Below, piece by piece: positions 55,551 through 63,067 of a stretch of 64,000 nt of DNA (position 1 is its first letter; every line of letters begins with the position of its first letter). Position numbers and translations under genes: made by a program. This stretch comes from Microbacterium sp. SL75. Its GTDB lineage: Bacteria > Actinomycetota > Actinomycetes > Actinomycetales > Microbacteriaceae. The notes under the pieces were generated by a model that was not told the DNA's origin, searched no databases, and saw only the letters and a list, made by a program, of their open reading frames with translations. The DNA is taken from NCBI RefSeq assembly GCF_026625865.1, contig NZ_CP113067.1:2356001-2420000 (forward strand), given 5' to 3'.

Positions 55551-55976
55551 TTACGTGACGGGCCCCGTCCACTTCTCGCCCGGGCCCTTGCCGATGGGGT
55601 CCTGAATCGTCGACGCCTCGCGGAAAGCCAACTGCAGCGACCGCAGGCCATCGCGCAGGGAGCGGGCGTGCATGTCGCTGATCTCGGGAGCTCCGGCGGT
55701 GATGAGGCCGGCGAGGGCGTTGATGAGCTTGCGGGCTTCGTCGAGGTCGAGCTGCTGGCCGGGGTCGTCGGCGAGTCCGGTCTTGACCGCGGCGGCGCTC
55801 ATGAGGTGGACCGCGGCGGTGGTGATGACCTCGACGGCGGGGACATCGGCGATGTCACGCGTGGCGGAAGAGGCTGCACGCTCCTGCTCCTCCCAGCGGG
55901 CGAGACGCTCGTCTTCGGCTCCGTGGCGGTGTGTGCCCTGGTCGTGGGCGGGCTGGTCGGAGGGGATCGTGTCCAC
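55551..55976 (-). CDS. DUF1844 domain protein
   Basis: 141 residues. The DUF1844 core is [20 protein letters not shown], followed by [14 protein letters not shown]. The Glu/Arg-rich head is variable. Function unknown; the family is a regular neighbour of infC in actinobacteria. GTG start with AGAGAG about 7 nt before it. The -10-like TAGTCT on the minus strand (55992-55997) overlaps the infC -10. Confidence 0.85.
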   Translation of the reverse strand: MDTIPSDQPAHDQGTHRHGAEDERLARWEEQERAASSATRDIADVPAVEVITTAAVHLMSAAAVKTGLADDPGQQLDLDEARKLINALAGLITAGAPEISDMHARSLRDGLRSLQLAFREASTIQDPIGKGPGEKWTGPVT

Positions 55977-55990
55977 GTGAATCTCTCTGC

Positions 55991-56221
55991 TAGACTATGG
56001 CGGGCTTCGGAGTGTTTCACTCCGTACGAAAGAGGATCACATCCCACCCGCGCTTGCCGCTCCAGGCTACCGGGTTCCCGCACTCCGCTCCGTTTCCCAC
56101 GGGGTTGCCTGGGTGCAGAAGCCGGTGCCGAAAGCACCGTGCCGGGTGGCGTGTCTCTCCTCTTCGCCCGCGATTCCGACGGATCGCGGCGGCCACCACC
56201 CGTATGAAAGAGGAGTTCCGC
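55991..56221 (+). promoter_or_regulatory. infC promoter and structured leader
   Basis: The TAGACT -10 (55991-55996) starts an approximately 220-nt leader. Near its 5' end is a perfect hairpin CGGAGTG-TTT-CACTCCG (56008-56024), and GGTGC-CGAAA-GCACC lies at about 56123. The overlapping TAGTCT on the minus strand serves the DUF1844 gene, so the two promoters share the same 7 bp. Translational control of infC is well known in other bacteria; here the leader's role is inference. Confidence 0.5.
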
Positions 56222-56848
56222 ATCAGCGATCCCCGCACCAACGAGCGCATCCGAGTCCCGGAGGTCCGTCTCGTCGGACCCAACGGCGAGCAGGTCGGCA
56301 TCGTCCGAATCGAAGCTGCGCTGCGCCTGGCCCAGGAAGCGGACCTCGACTTGGTCGAGGTCGCGCCGAGCTCGAAGCCGCCCGTGGTCAAGATTATGGA
56401 CTACGGCAAGTTCAAGTACGAGGCCGCTCAGAAGGCCAAAGAGACGCGTCGTAACCAGGCGAACACCGTCCTCAAAGAGGTCCGGTTCCGTCTGAAGATC
56501 GAGGCTCACGACTACATCACCAAGCTCAAGCGCGCCGAGGGCTTCCTCCAGGCGGGCGACAAGGTGAAGGCCATGATCTTGTTCCGTGGTCGCGAGCAGT
56601 CGCGTCCCGAGCAGGGTGTCCGTCTGCTCCGCAAGTTCGCCGAAGACGTCGCCGAGTTCGGCACGGTCGAGTCGAACCCCACGATCGACGGCCGCAACAT
56701 GGTGATGGTGGTCGCCCCTCACAAGAACAAGTCCGAGGTCAAGACCGAGCAGAACGCGCAGCGCACGGCGAACCGTGAAGCCGCGCGTAGCGCCGCTCGA
56801 GGCGACTCGGCACCCACAGACGAAGCTGCTCCGGCGTCCGCCGAGTAA
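56222..56848 (+). CDS. infC: Translation initiation factor IF-3 with AUC start
   Basis: 208 residues from the ATC codon at 56222. The N-domain opens [37 protein letters not shown] is the signature and linker, and the C-domain binds the 30S platform. An extra Ala/Glu/Lys tail follows. Before ATC lies GAGGAG at 6-nt spacing. The only nearby ATG (56204) has no ribosome binding site and would itself contain GAGGAG. IF-3 genes commonly use rare starts, which lets IF-3 repress itself. First gene of infC-rpmI-rplT. Confidence 0.9.
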   Translation: MSDPRTNERIRVPEVRLVGPNGEQVGIVRIEAALRLAQEADLDLVEVAPSSKPPVVKIMDYGKFKYEAAQKAKETRRNQANTVLKEVRFRLKIEAHDYITKLKRAEGFLQAGDKVKAMILFRGREQSRPEQGVRLLRKFAEDVAEFGTVESNPTIDGRNMVMVVAPHKNKSEVKTEQNAQRTANREAARSAARGDSAPTDEAAPASAE

Positions 56849-56895
56849 AGCTCCCCGACTCCCGCTCCGGCGGGAACCCCAACGAAGGAAGACAG

Positions 56896-57090
56896 ATGCC
56901 GAAGCAGAAGACCCACTCGGGCGCCAAGAAGCGCTTCAAGCTCACCGGTAGCGGCAAGCTCATGAAGCAGCAGGCCGGCATGCGCCACAACCTCGAGGGC
57001 AAGGCCTCCAAGCGCACCCGTCGCCTCAACCAGGAGCAGGTCCTGGCCAAGGGCGACTCCAAGGTCGCCAAGAAGCTCCTCGGCCTCTGA
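56896..57090 (+). CDS. rpmI: 50S ribosomal protein L35
   Basis: 64 residues, normal length. [20 protein letters not shown] and the basic tail are typical. ATG with GAAGGAAG before it, 47 nt after infC. Confidence 0.97.
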   Translation: MPKQKTHSGAKKRFKLTGSGKLMKQQAGMRHNLEGKASKRTRRLNQEQVLAKGDSKVAKKLLGL

Positions 57091-57119
57091 GCGCCGACGC
57101 ACGTTAGGAAGAATGAGAA

Positions 57120-57503
57120 ATGGCTAGAGTCAAGCGGGCAGTAAACGCCCACAAGAAGCGTCGCGTCATCCTGGAGCGCGCGTCCGGTTACCGCGGTCAG
57201 CGTTCGCGCCTGTACCGCAAGGCCAAGGAGCAGGTCACCCACTCCCTGGTCTACGCGTACCGTGACCGTCGCAAGCGCAAGGGCGACTTCCGTCGTCTGT
57301 GGATCCAGCGCATCAACGCCGCTTCGCGCGCGAACGGCATGACGTACAACCGCTTCATCCAGGGCCTCGGCCTCGCGGGTGTGCAGGTCGACCGTCGCAT
57401 GCTCGCCGAGCTCGCCGTGAACGAGCCCGCCGTGTTCGCGTCGCTTGTCGCGACCGCGAAGGCCGCGCTGCCGACCGACGTCAACGCTGCGAAGACCGCG
57501 TAA
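57120..57503 (+). CDS. rplT: 50S ribosomal protein L20
   Basis: 127 residues. A basic N-terminal extension ([20 protein letters not shown]), then [16 protein letters not shown] and [20 protein letters not shown]. Essential for early 50S assembly; in other phyla it can repress its own operon. AGGAAG lies before the ATG, 29 nt after rpmI. A strong terminator ends the operon. Confidence 0.97.
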   Translation: MARVKRAVNAHKKRRVILERASGYRGQRSRLYRKAKEQVTHSLVYAYRDRRKRKGDFRRLWIQRINAASRANGMTYNRFIQGLGLAGVQVDRRMLAELAVNEPAVFASLVATAKAALPTDVNAAKTA

Positions 57504-57515
57504 GACACGTCTTCT

Positions 57516-57551
57516 CGAAACGGGCGTCCTCTTTGGAGGGCGCCCGTTTCG
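57516..57551 (+). terminator. Terminator of the infC-rpmI-rplT operon
   Basis: A 16-nt arm CGAAACGGGCGTCCTC (57516-57531) pairs with 57536-57551 with one G-U pair, a TTTG-type loop, and TCGTTCC after it. It is the same form as the rnj terminator. Confidence 0.92.
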
Positions 57552-57615
57552 TCGTTCCCACGAGTCGTTCGCGCGGCGTGGGGAAAGCATTCCGTCTGCG
57601 CCATACACTGGGGTC

Positions 57616-58413
57616 GTGCTCGAGAACCCCCGTTCGCCCCGGGTGCGCGCCGTGGCGAAGCTCAGCAAGCGCGCTGCCCGCCAGGAGACAGGCCTGTTCC
57701 TGCTCGAAGGTCCGCAAGCCGCTCGCGAGGCGCTCGCCTGGGCGCCCGAGACCGTGCTCGAGGTGTACGCGACATCTGCCGCTCTCGACAAACACACCGA
57801 CGTGCGCGATGCCGCCGAGCAGGCGGGTGTCGACCTGCAGGTCACCACCGAAGCGGTTCTGGACGCCATGGCCGACACCGTCACGCCGCAGGGGATCGTC
57901 GCGGTGGCGAGGCAGGCGCCCACCGCGCTGAAGGACATCCTGGCGGGGGAGCCTCGCCTGGTCGCGATCTGCGAGGAAGTGCGTGATCCCGGCAATCTGG
58001 GCACGATCATCCGAGCCGCGGATGCCGCGGGAGCCGACGCCGTGATCCTGACCGGCCGGACCGTCGACCCTTACAACCCCAAGGTCGTACGCTCGACCAC
58101 CGGCTCGCTCTTCCACCTGCCGATCGCGGTCGATCTCGAGCTGGCGGACGTCGTCGCCCGCGCTCACGAGGCGGGGTTGCGCATCGTCGCCGCCGATGTC
58201 GAGGGCACCGATTTCTTGGCATCCCGAGAGCTTCTGTCGGAGCCGACGGCCTGGCTGTTCGGTAATGAGGCCCGCGGTCTCGACGAGTCCGCCCTGGCTC
58301 AGGCGGACCTCGCTCTGCGCCTGCCGATCTACGGTCGCGCCGAGTCCCTCAACCTGGCCACCGCGGCGAGCGTCTGCCTCTACGAGACGGCTTTCGCGCA
58401 GCGAGCACGCTGA
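57616..58413 (+). CDS. TrmH/SpoU family RNA 2'-O-methyltransferase
   Basis: 265 residues. An N-terminal RNA-binding (SpoU_sub_bind) domain precedes the SPOUT knot. Motif 1 is [15 protein letters not shown], motif 2 [10 protein letters not shown] and motif 3 [22 protein letters not shown]. It targets rRNA or tRNA ribose; the exact site is unknown. The GTG start has TACACT 6 nt before it (57604-57609), so leaderless. Often found between rplT and pheST in actinobacteria, as here. Confidence 0.93.
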   Translation: MLENPRSPRVRAVAKLSKRAARQETGLFLLEGPQAAREALAWAPETVLEVYATSAALDKHTDVRDAAEQAGVDLQVTTEAVLDAMADTVTPQGIVAVARQAPTALKDILAGEPRLVAICEEVRDPGNLGTIIRAADAAGADAVILTGRTVDPYNPKVVRSTTGSLFHLPIAVDLELADVVARAHEAGLRIVAADVEGTDFLASRELLSEPTAWLFGNEARGLDESALAQADLALRLPIYGRAESLNLATAASVCLYETAFAQRAR

Positions 58414-58488
58414 CCCCTGCTGTTACAGAACGGTTAAGGCGTGCGCAGGAATGTGGTCGGGCGCCCAGCATCCTCATAGGGTGAGGAC

Positions 58489-59247
58489 ATGGCATCCGTT
58501 CCCCCGAAGACCGAGCCCTTGGTCGTCGTCTCCGACGTCCAGAAGCATTATGGGCAGTTCCAGGCTCTGAAAGACATCGACCTCACCGTCGACCGCGGCG
58601 AGGTCGTCGTCGTCATCGGCCCGTCGGGTTCCGGCAAGTCGACGCTGTGCCGCACCATCAACCGTCTCGAGACCATCACGAGCGGTTCGATCACGATCGA
58701 CGGTAAGGAGCTTCCCAAAGAGGGGAAGGGCCTGGCCGAACTGCGTGCCGACGTCGGCATGGTGTTCCAGTCGTTCAACCTCTTCGCACACCTGACGATC
58801 CTCGAGAACGTCACGCTCGGGCCCATCAAGGTCCGCAAGATGAAGAAGGCGGATGCCGAGAAAGAGGCGCGTGCGCTTCTCGATCGCGTGGGCGTGGGCC
58901 ACCAGGCCGACAAGCTCCCCGCCCAGCTCTCGGGTGGACAGCAGCAGCGTGTGGCGATCGCCCGTGCGCTGGCGATGAAGCCCAAGGTCATGCTCTTCGA
59001 CGAGCCGACTTCGGCTCTCGACCCCGAGATGATCAACGAGGTGCTCGACGTCATGGTCGGCCTCGCCAAGGACGGCATGACGATGATCGTCGTCACCCAC
59101 GAGATGGGCTTCGCGCGCAAGGCCGCGAACCGCGTGGTGTTCATGGCCGACGGGCAGATCGTCGAGCAGGCGACGCCCGAGCAGTTCTTCACCCGCCCCG
59201 AGTCCGACCGTGCCAAGGACTTCCTCTCGAAGCTCATCACGCACTGA
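58489..59247 (+). CDS. gluA: Glutamate/amino acid ABC transporter ATP-binding protein
   Basis: 252 residues. Walker A G44-PSGSG-K50-ST, ABC signature LSGGQQQRV (from residue 147) and Walker [16 protein letters not shown] are complete. Polar amino-acid uptake type (GlnQ/GluA). TAGGGT lies 6 nt before the ATG (58477-58482), so probably leaderless. The gene order GluA-GluB-GluC-GluD equals the corynebacterial glutamate importer; specificity for glutamate is inferred from that. Confidence 0.93.
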   Translation: MASVPPKTEPLVVVSDVQKHYGQFQALKDIDLTVDRGEVVVVIGPSGSGKSTLCRTINRLETITSGSITIDGKELPKEGKGLAELRADVGMVFQSFNLFAHLTILENVTLGPIKVRKMKKADAEKEARALLDRVGVGHQADKLPAQLSGGQQQRVAIARALAMKPKVMLFDEPTSALDPEMINEVLDVMVGLAKDGMTMIVVTHEMGFARKAANRVVFMADGQIVEQATPEQFFTRPESDRAKDFLSKLITH

Positions 59248-59379
59248 GGCTTTCCCCTGACGGCGATGAACGAGGAGGTTCTTCCGCCGACCGCATACGC
59301 ACCGTTCCCCCCGGTCGATCTCGCGCGCCGTCACCGACGACCCCTATCCGCACAGCACACGTAACCAAGGAGACATCAC

Positions 59380-60300
59380 ATGCGTAAAACTCGTTTTCTC
59401 GCCGGCGCGAGCATCGTCGCCGCCGGCCTGCTGGCCCTGACGGCCTGCAACAGCGGCACCCCGGGCGCAGCACCCGGTTCCGACGGCGGCAGCGGCTCCG
59501 ACGCCCCCGTCTACGGCGCGGTCGCCACCGACGTGAAGATCGACGGCAGCCCCACGTTCGAGAAGATCACCTCGGCCGGCAAGATCGTGGTCGGCGTGAA
59601 GGAAGACCAGCCCGGCCTCGGCTACCTCGACCCCGTGACGGGCGAGCGCAAGGGCTTCGACGTCGACGTCGCGCGCTGGATCGCCGCGTCCCTCGGGTAC
59701 GACCCGGCCGACACCTCGAAGGTGGAGTACAAGGCCATCGCCTCGGCGAACCGCGAGCAGGCCATCATCAACGGCGACATCGACTACTACGTCGGGACCT
59801 ACTCGATCACCGACAAGCGCAAGGACCAGATCTCCTTCGCCGGTCCCTACTTCCTGACCGGTCAGGGCCTGCTCGTGGCCGCCGACAACGACACCATCAC
59901 GGGCAAGGACTCGCTCACGGCCGAGACCACCGTGTGCTCGGTGACCGGCTCGACGCCGATCCAGCGGATCCGCGAGCAGACGCCGGCCAAGGTCGTCGAG
60001 TTCGACACCTACTCGCAGTGCGTCGAGAAGCTGAAGAACGGCGAGGTCGACGCGGTGACCACCGACGAGGCCATCCTCCTCGGCTACGCCGCGCAGGACC
60101 CCGACAACCTCAAGATCGCGGGCGAGCCCTTCAGCGAGGAGCGCTACGGCGTCGGCATCGCCAAGGGCGACACCGCCTTCCAGGAGTTCGTGAACACCAT
60201 GTTCACCGATGGCGGTTCCACCTGGGAGGCCATCTTCGAGAAGAACCTCGGCGCCTCGGGCGTCAAGGGCGAGCAGCCGGCGGTCGACCCCGTCAGCTGA
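59380..60300 (+). CDS. gluB: Glutamate-type ABC transporter substrate-binding lipoprotein
   Basis: 306 residues. Lipoprotein signal with lipobox L-T-A-C23 and a Gly/Ser linker, then a type 2 periplasmic-binding fold: SAGKIVVGVKEDQPGLGYLD, FDVDVARWIA and EVDAVTTDEAILLGYA. Anchored outside the membrane. AAGGAG precedes the ATG. The 132-nt gap after gluA holds no clear hairpin or promoter; one transcript is likely. Confidence 0.93.
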   Translation: MRKTRFLAGASIVAAGLLALTACNSGTPGAAPGSDGGSGSDAPVYGAVATDVKIDGSPTFEKITSAGKIVVGVKEDQPGLGYLDPVTGERKGFDVDVARWIAASLGYDPADTSKVEYKAIASANREQAIINGDIDYYVGTYSITDKRKDQISFAGPYFLTGQGLLVAADNDTITGKDSLTAETTVCSVTGSTPIQRIREQTPAKVVEFDTYSQCVEKLKNGEVDAVTTDEAILLGYAAQDPDNLKIAGEPFSEERYGVGIAKGDTAFQEFVNTMFTDGGSTWEAIFEKNLGASGVKGEQPAVDPVS

Positions 60301-60378
60301 TCTCCCGGTGCGGGCGGCGCACACCGCGCCGTCCGCACCGCCCGACGAGGACGACGAGAGAGAAACGGACAGCGAACG

Positions 60379-61029
60379 GTGAACCAGATCTTCGACTACC
60401 CCGACCTGTGGGCGCAGGCGCTCTGGGGGACGGTCGTGCTCTTCTTGGGCGGCGGCCTGATCGCGCTCGTGCTCGGCTTCATCGTGGCCGCCATGCGCGT
60501 GTCGCCCGTGCCCATCGCGCGCGCGGTCGGCGCGGTCTACGTGAACTGGATCCGCAACACCCCGCTCACGCTGGTGCTGTTCTTCTTCGCGTTCTGCGTC
60601 CCGCTGCTGATCGACGTCCCGCGCGGCAGCTTCTTGACGCTGGCCGTGTGCGGCCTCGGCATCTACACCGCGACCTATGTGGCCGAGACCCTGCGCGCCG
60701 GCATCAACACCGTCCCCGTCGGCCAGGCGGAGGCGGCTCGCGCGCTCGGCCTCGGTTTCGGCCAGGTCATGACGCTCGTCGTGCTGCCCCAGGCGACCCG
60801 CTCGGTCATCCCGCCGATGATGAGCGTCTTCATCGCCCTGCTCAAGAACACCACCGTCGCCGCCGGATTCTCGGTGGTCAACCTCGGAAACATCCGAGCG
60901 ACGATGAGTGAGAACGGCGAGAACCAGCTCGTCACCATCCTCCTCGTGATGGCGGTCTTCGTCATCCTCGTCCTGCTGCTCGCTGGGCTGCAGAACGCCG
61001 CCGAGAAGAAGTGGAAGGTCGCCCGATGA
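60379..61029 (+). CDS. gluC: Glutamate-type ABC transporter permease
   Basis: 216 residues with five or six membrane helices. The His/Glu/Gln/Arg/opine TM region and cytoplasmic EAA loop VGQAEAARALGLGFGQVMTL contact GluA. GTG start with a weak ribosome binding site, 78 nt after gluB. Its stop overlaps gluD (ATGA). Confidence 0.92.
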   Translation: MNQIFDYPDLWAQALWGTVVLFLGGGLIALVLGFIVAAMRVSPVPIARAVGAVYVNWIRNTPLTLVLFFFAFCVPLLIDVPRGSFLTLAVCGLGIYTATYVAETLRAGINTVPVGQAEAARALGLGFGQVMTLVVLPQATRSVIPPMMSVFIALLKNTTVAAGFSVVNLGNIRATMSENGENQLVTILLVMAVFVILVLLLAGLQNAAEKKWKVAR

Positions 61030-61943
61030 GTTCCTCCGTCCTCTATGACGTGCCGGGTCCCCGCGCGCAGCTGCGCAACCGCATCCTCGGCGTGATCACG
61101 CTCGTCTTCGTCGCCGCCGTCATCGGCTTCGTCGTGTGGCGCTTCATCGACACCGGCCAGTTCTCGGCGGCGAAGTGGAACGTCTTCAGCTACAGCGCGA
61201 TCTGGGAGCGATTCGGTCAGGCGACGCTGGCGACTCTCGCGGCGTTCGCCGTCGCGGCCGTCGGCGCGCTCGTCCTCGGATTCATCCTCGCCATCGGCCG
61301 CATGTCCGACCACCGCTGGGTGCGCCTTCCGGTCGGGTGGGTCGTCGAACTGCTCCGCGCCGTCCCCGTCCTCGTCTTCATGCTGTTGCTGTACTACGGC
61401 CTGCCCGTCGTCGGTATCAAGATGTCGTCGTACTGGGCCGTCGTCATCGCGCTGATCCTCTACAACGGCTCGGTCCTGTCCGAGGTCATCCGCGCGGGCG
61501 TCGAGGCGCTGCCGCGCGGCCAGAGCGAGGCCGGGTACGCCGTGGGGCTGCGCAAGGCCGGCGTGATGCGCCTGATCCTGCTTCCGCAGGCGATCCGCGC
61601 CATGCTGCCCGTGATCATCGCCCAGCTCGTGGTGACGTTGAAGGACACCGCCCTCGGCTTCATCATCACCTACCCCGAACTCCTGTACTTCGCACGTCTG
61701 CTGGGATCGAATGGCGAGTACGGGTCGCCGCTGATTCCCGCCGCGATGGTCGCCAGCGTCATCTACGTCGCGATGTGCCTCGCCCTGTCGTACACCGCGC
61801 ACCGCGTCGAGATCGGTCTGCGCCGGTCGCCGAAGGGCGGCAACGTCGCCCCCGCCGAGCCGGCGGGGCAGACCGGCACCGACACCGAGCTGATCGTCGC
61901 TCAGCGCGGTCTCGGGAAGCACGACCCGGGTTCTCCCGCCTGA
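61026..61943 (+). CDS. gluD: Glutamate-type ABC transporter permease
   Basis: 305 residues. An N-terminal extension with one extra helix precedes the permease core; EAA loop GQSEAGYAVGLRKAGVMRL. The C-terminal tail of about 40 residues is polar. ATG 61026 overlaps gluC by 4 bp; a GTG 15 nt upstream is in frame but lies within gluC. A perfect hairpin follows 37 nt after the stop. Confidence 0.92.
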   Translation: MSSSVLYDVPGPRAQLRNRILGVITLVFVAAVIGFVVWRFIDTGQFSAAKWNVFSYSAIWERFGQATLATLAAFAVAAVGALVLGFILAIGRMSDHRWVRLPVGWVVELLRAVPVLVFMLLLYYGLPVVGIKMSSYWAVVIALILYNGSVLSEVIRAGVEALPRGQSEAGYAVGLRKAGVMRLILLPQAIRAMLPVIIAQLVVTLKDTALGFIITYPELLYFARLLGSNGEYGSPLIPAAMVASVIYVAMCLALSYTAHRVEIGLRRSPKGGNVAPAEPAGQTGTDTELIVAQRGLGKHDPGSPA

Positions 61944-61980
61944 CGCTCTCGGCAGACACTCCGAGTGACGATGTGACCGA

Positions 61981-62012
61981 CCGACGGGCGGGGCAGTGTC
62001 CCCGCCCGTCGG
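61981..62012 (+). terminator. Terminator hairpin of the glu operon, abutting the pheS promoter
   Basis: A perfect 13-bp stem (CCGACGGGCGGGG, 61981-61993, with 62000-62012) has a 6-nt loop. The pheS -10 TAGACT (62013-62018) begins at the very next base, so the stem covers the pheS -35 region. Confidence 0.85.
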
Positions 62013-62026
62013 TAGACTCTCATCTC

Positions 62027-63067
62027 GTGTCCGACGCACCCGAGATCACCCCTGAGGCCGTCGCCTCCGCGGTCGATGACGCGCTTGCCGCCATCGCCGC
62101 AGCCGCGACCACGGCCGAGCTGAAGTCCGCCCGTTCCGCGCACACGGGGGAGCAGTCCTCTCTCGCGCAGCTGAACGCCCAGATGCGCAATGTCGCCCCC
62201 GAGCACAAGGCCGCCTTCGGCAAGCTCGTCGGGCAGGCGCGCGGTCAGGTGAACCAGGCGCTCGCCGCTCGAGAGAGCGAGCTGGCCGAAGCCGAGACCG
62301 CCGCCCAGCTCGAGGCCGAGCGCATCGACGTCACCGCCCTTCCGCAGCGCGCACGCGTCGGGGCCCGGCATCCGATCTCGCTCCTCCAGGAGCAGGTGTC
62401 GGACATCTTCGTCGGCATGGGATGGGAGATCGCCGAGGGCCCCGAGCTCGAGCACGAGTGGTTCAACTTCGATGCGCTGAACTTCGACGTCGACCACCCC
62501 GCGCGTCAGATGCAGGACACGTTCTTCGTCGACCCGGTCGCGCGCCACCTGGTGCTGCGCACCCACACCAGCCCCGTGCAGGTGCGGTCGATGCTCGAGC
62601 GCGACCTGCCGATCTACGTGCTGTGCCCGGGCCGGGTCTACCGCACCGACGAGTTCGATGCGACGCACCTGCCGGTGTTCACGCAGTTCGAGGGTCTTGT
62701 CATCGACAAGAACATCACGATGGCGCACCTCAAGGGCACGCTCGATCACGCTGCGCGCGTGCTGTTCGGGCCCGAGGCCAAGACGCGCTTCCGCGCGAAC
62801 TTCTTCCCGTTCACCGAGCCGAGTGCCGAGCTCGATCTGTGGCACCCCACCTTCAAGGGCGGGGCGCGCTGGATCGAGTGGGGCGGGTGCGGGATGGTCA
62901 ACCCCAACGTCCTTCGGGCCGCAGGCATCGACCCCGAGGAGTACTCGGGCTTCGCCTTCGGCATGGGCATCGAGCGCACGCTCATGTTCCGCAGCGACGT
63001 GCAAGACATGCGCGACATGGCCGAGGGCGATGTGCGCTTCAGCGAGCAGTTCGGAATGGTGGTCTGA
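62027..63067 (+). CDS. pheS: Phenylalanyl-tRNA synthetase alpha subunit
   Basis: 346 residues. An N-terminal coiled coil (about 1-95) is followed by the class II catalytic core: motif 2 around VYRTDEFDATHLPVFTQFEG, FRANFFPFTEPSAELDLWH and motif 3 GFAFGMGIERTLMFR. GTG 62027 with TAGACT 8 nt before it points to a near-leaderless mRNA. No T-box or attenuator is visible before it. The stop shares one base with pheT (TGATG). Confidence 0.96.
   Translation: MSDAPEITPEAVASAVDDALAAIAAAATTAELKSARSAHTGEQSSLAQLNAQMRNVAPEHKAAFGKLVGQARGQVNQALAARESELAEAETAAQLEAERIDVTALPQRARVGARHPISLLQEQVSDIFVGMGWEIAEGPELEHEWFNFDALNFDVDHPARQMQDTFFVDPVARHLVLRTHTSPVQVRSMLERDLPIYVLCPGRVYRTDEFDATHLPVFTQFEGLVIDKNITMAHLKGTLDHAARVLFGPEAKTRFRANFFPFTEPSAELDLWHPTFKGGARWIEWGGCGMVNPNVLRAAGIDPEEYSGFAFGMGIERTLMFRSDVQDMRDMAEGDVRFSEQFGMVV

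Noticed and set aside
61944..62026. T-box or attenuator before pheST
   Set aside because: The gap is only 83 nt, filled by a terminator hairpin and a near-leaderless promoter; no specifier or antiterminator structure fits.
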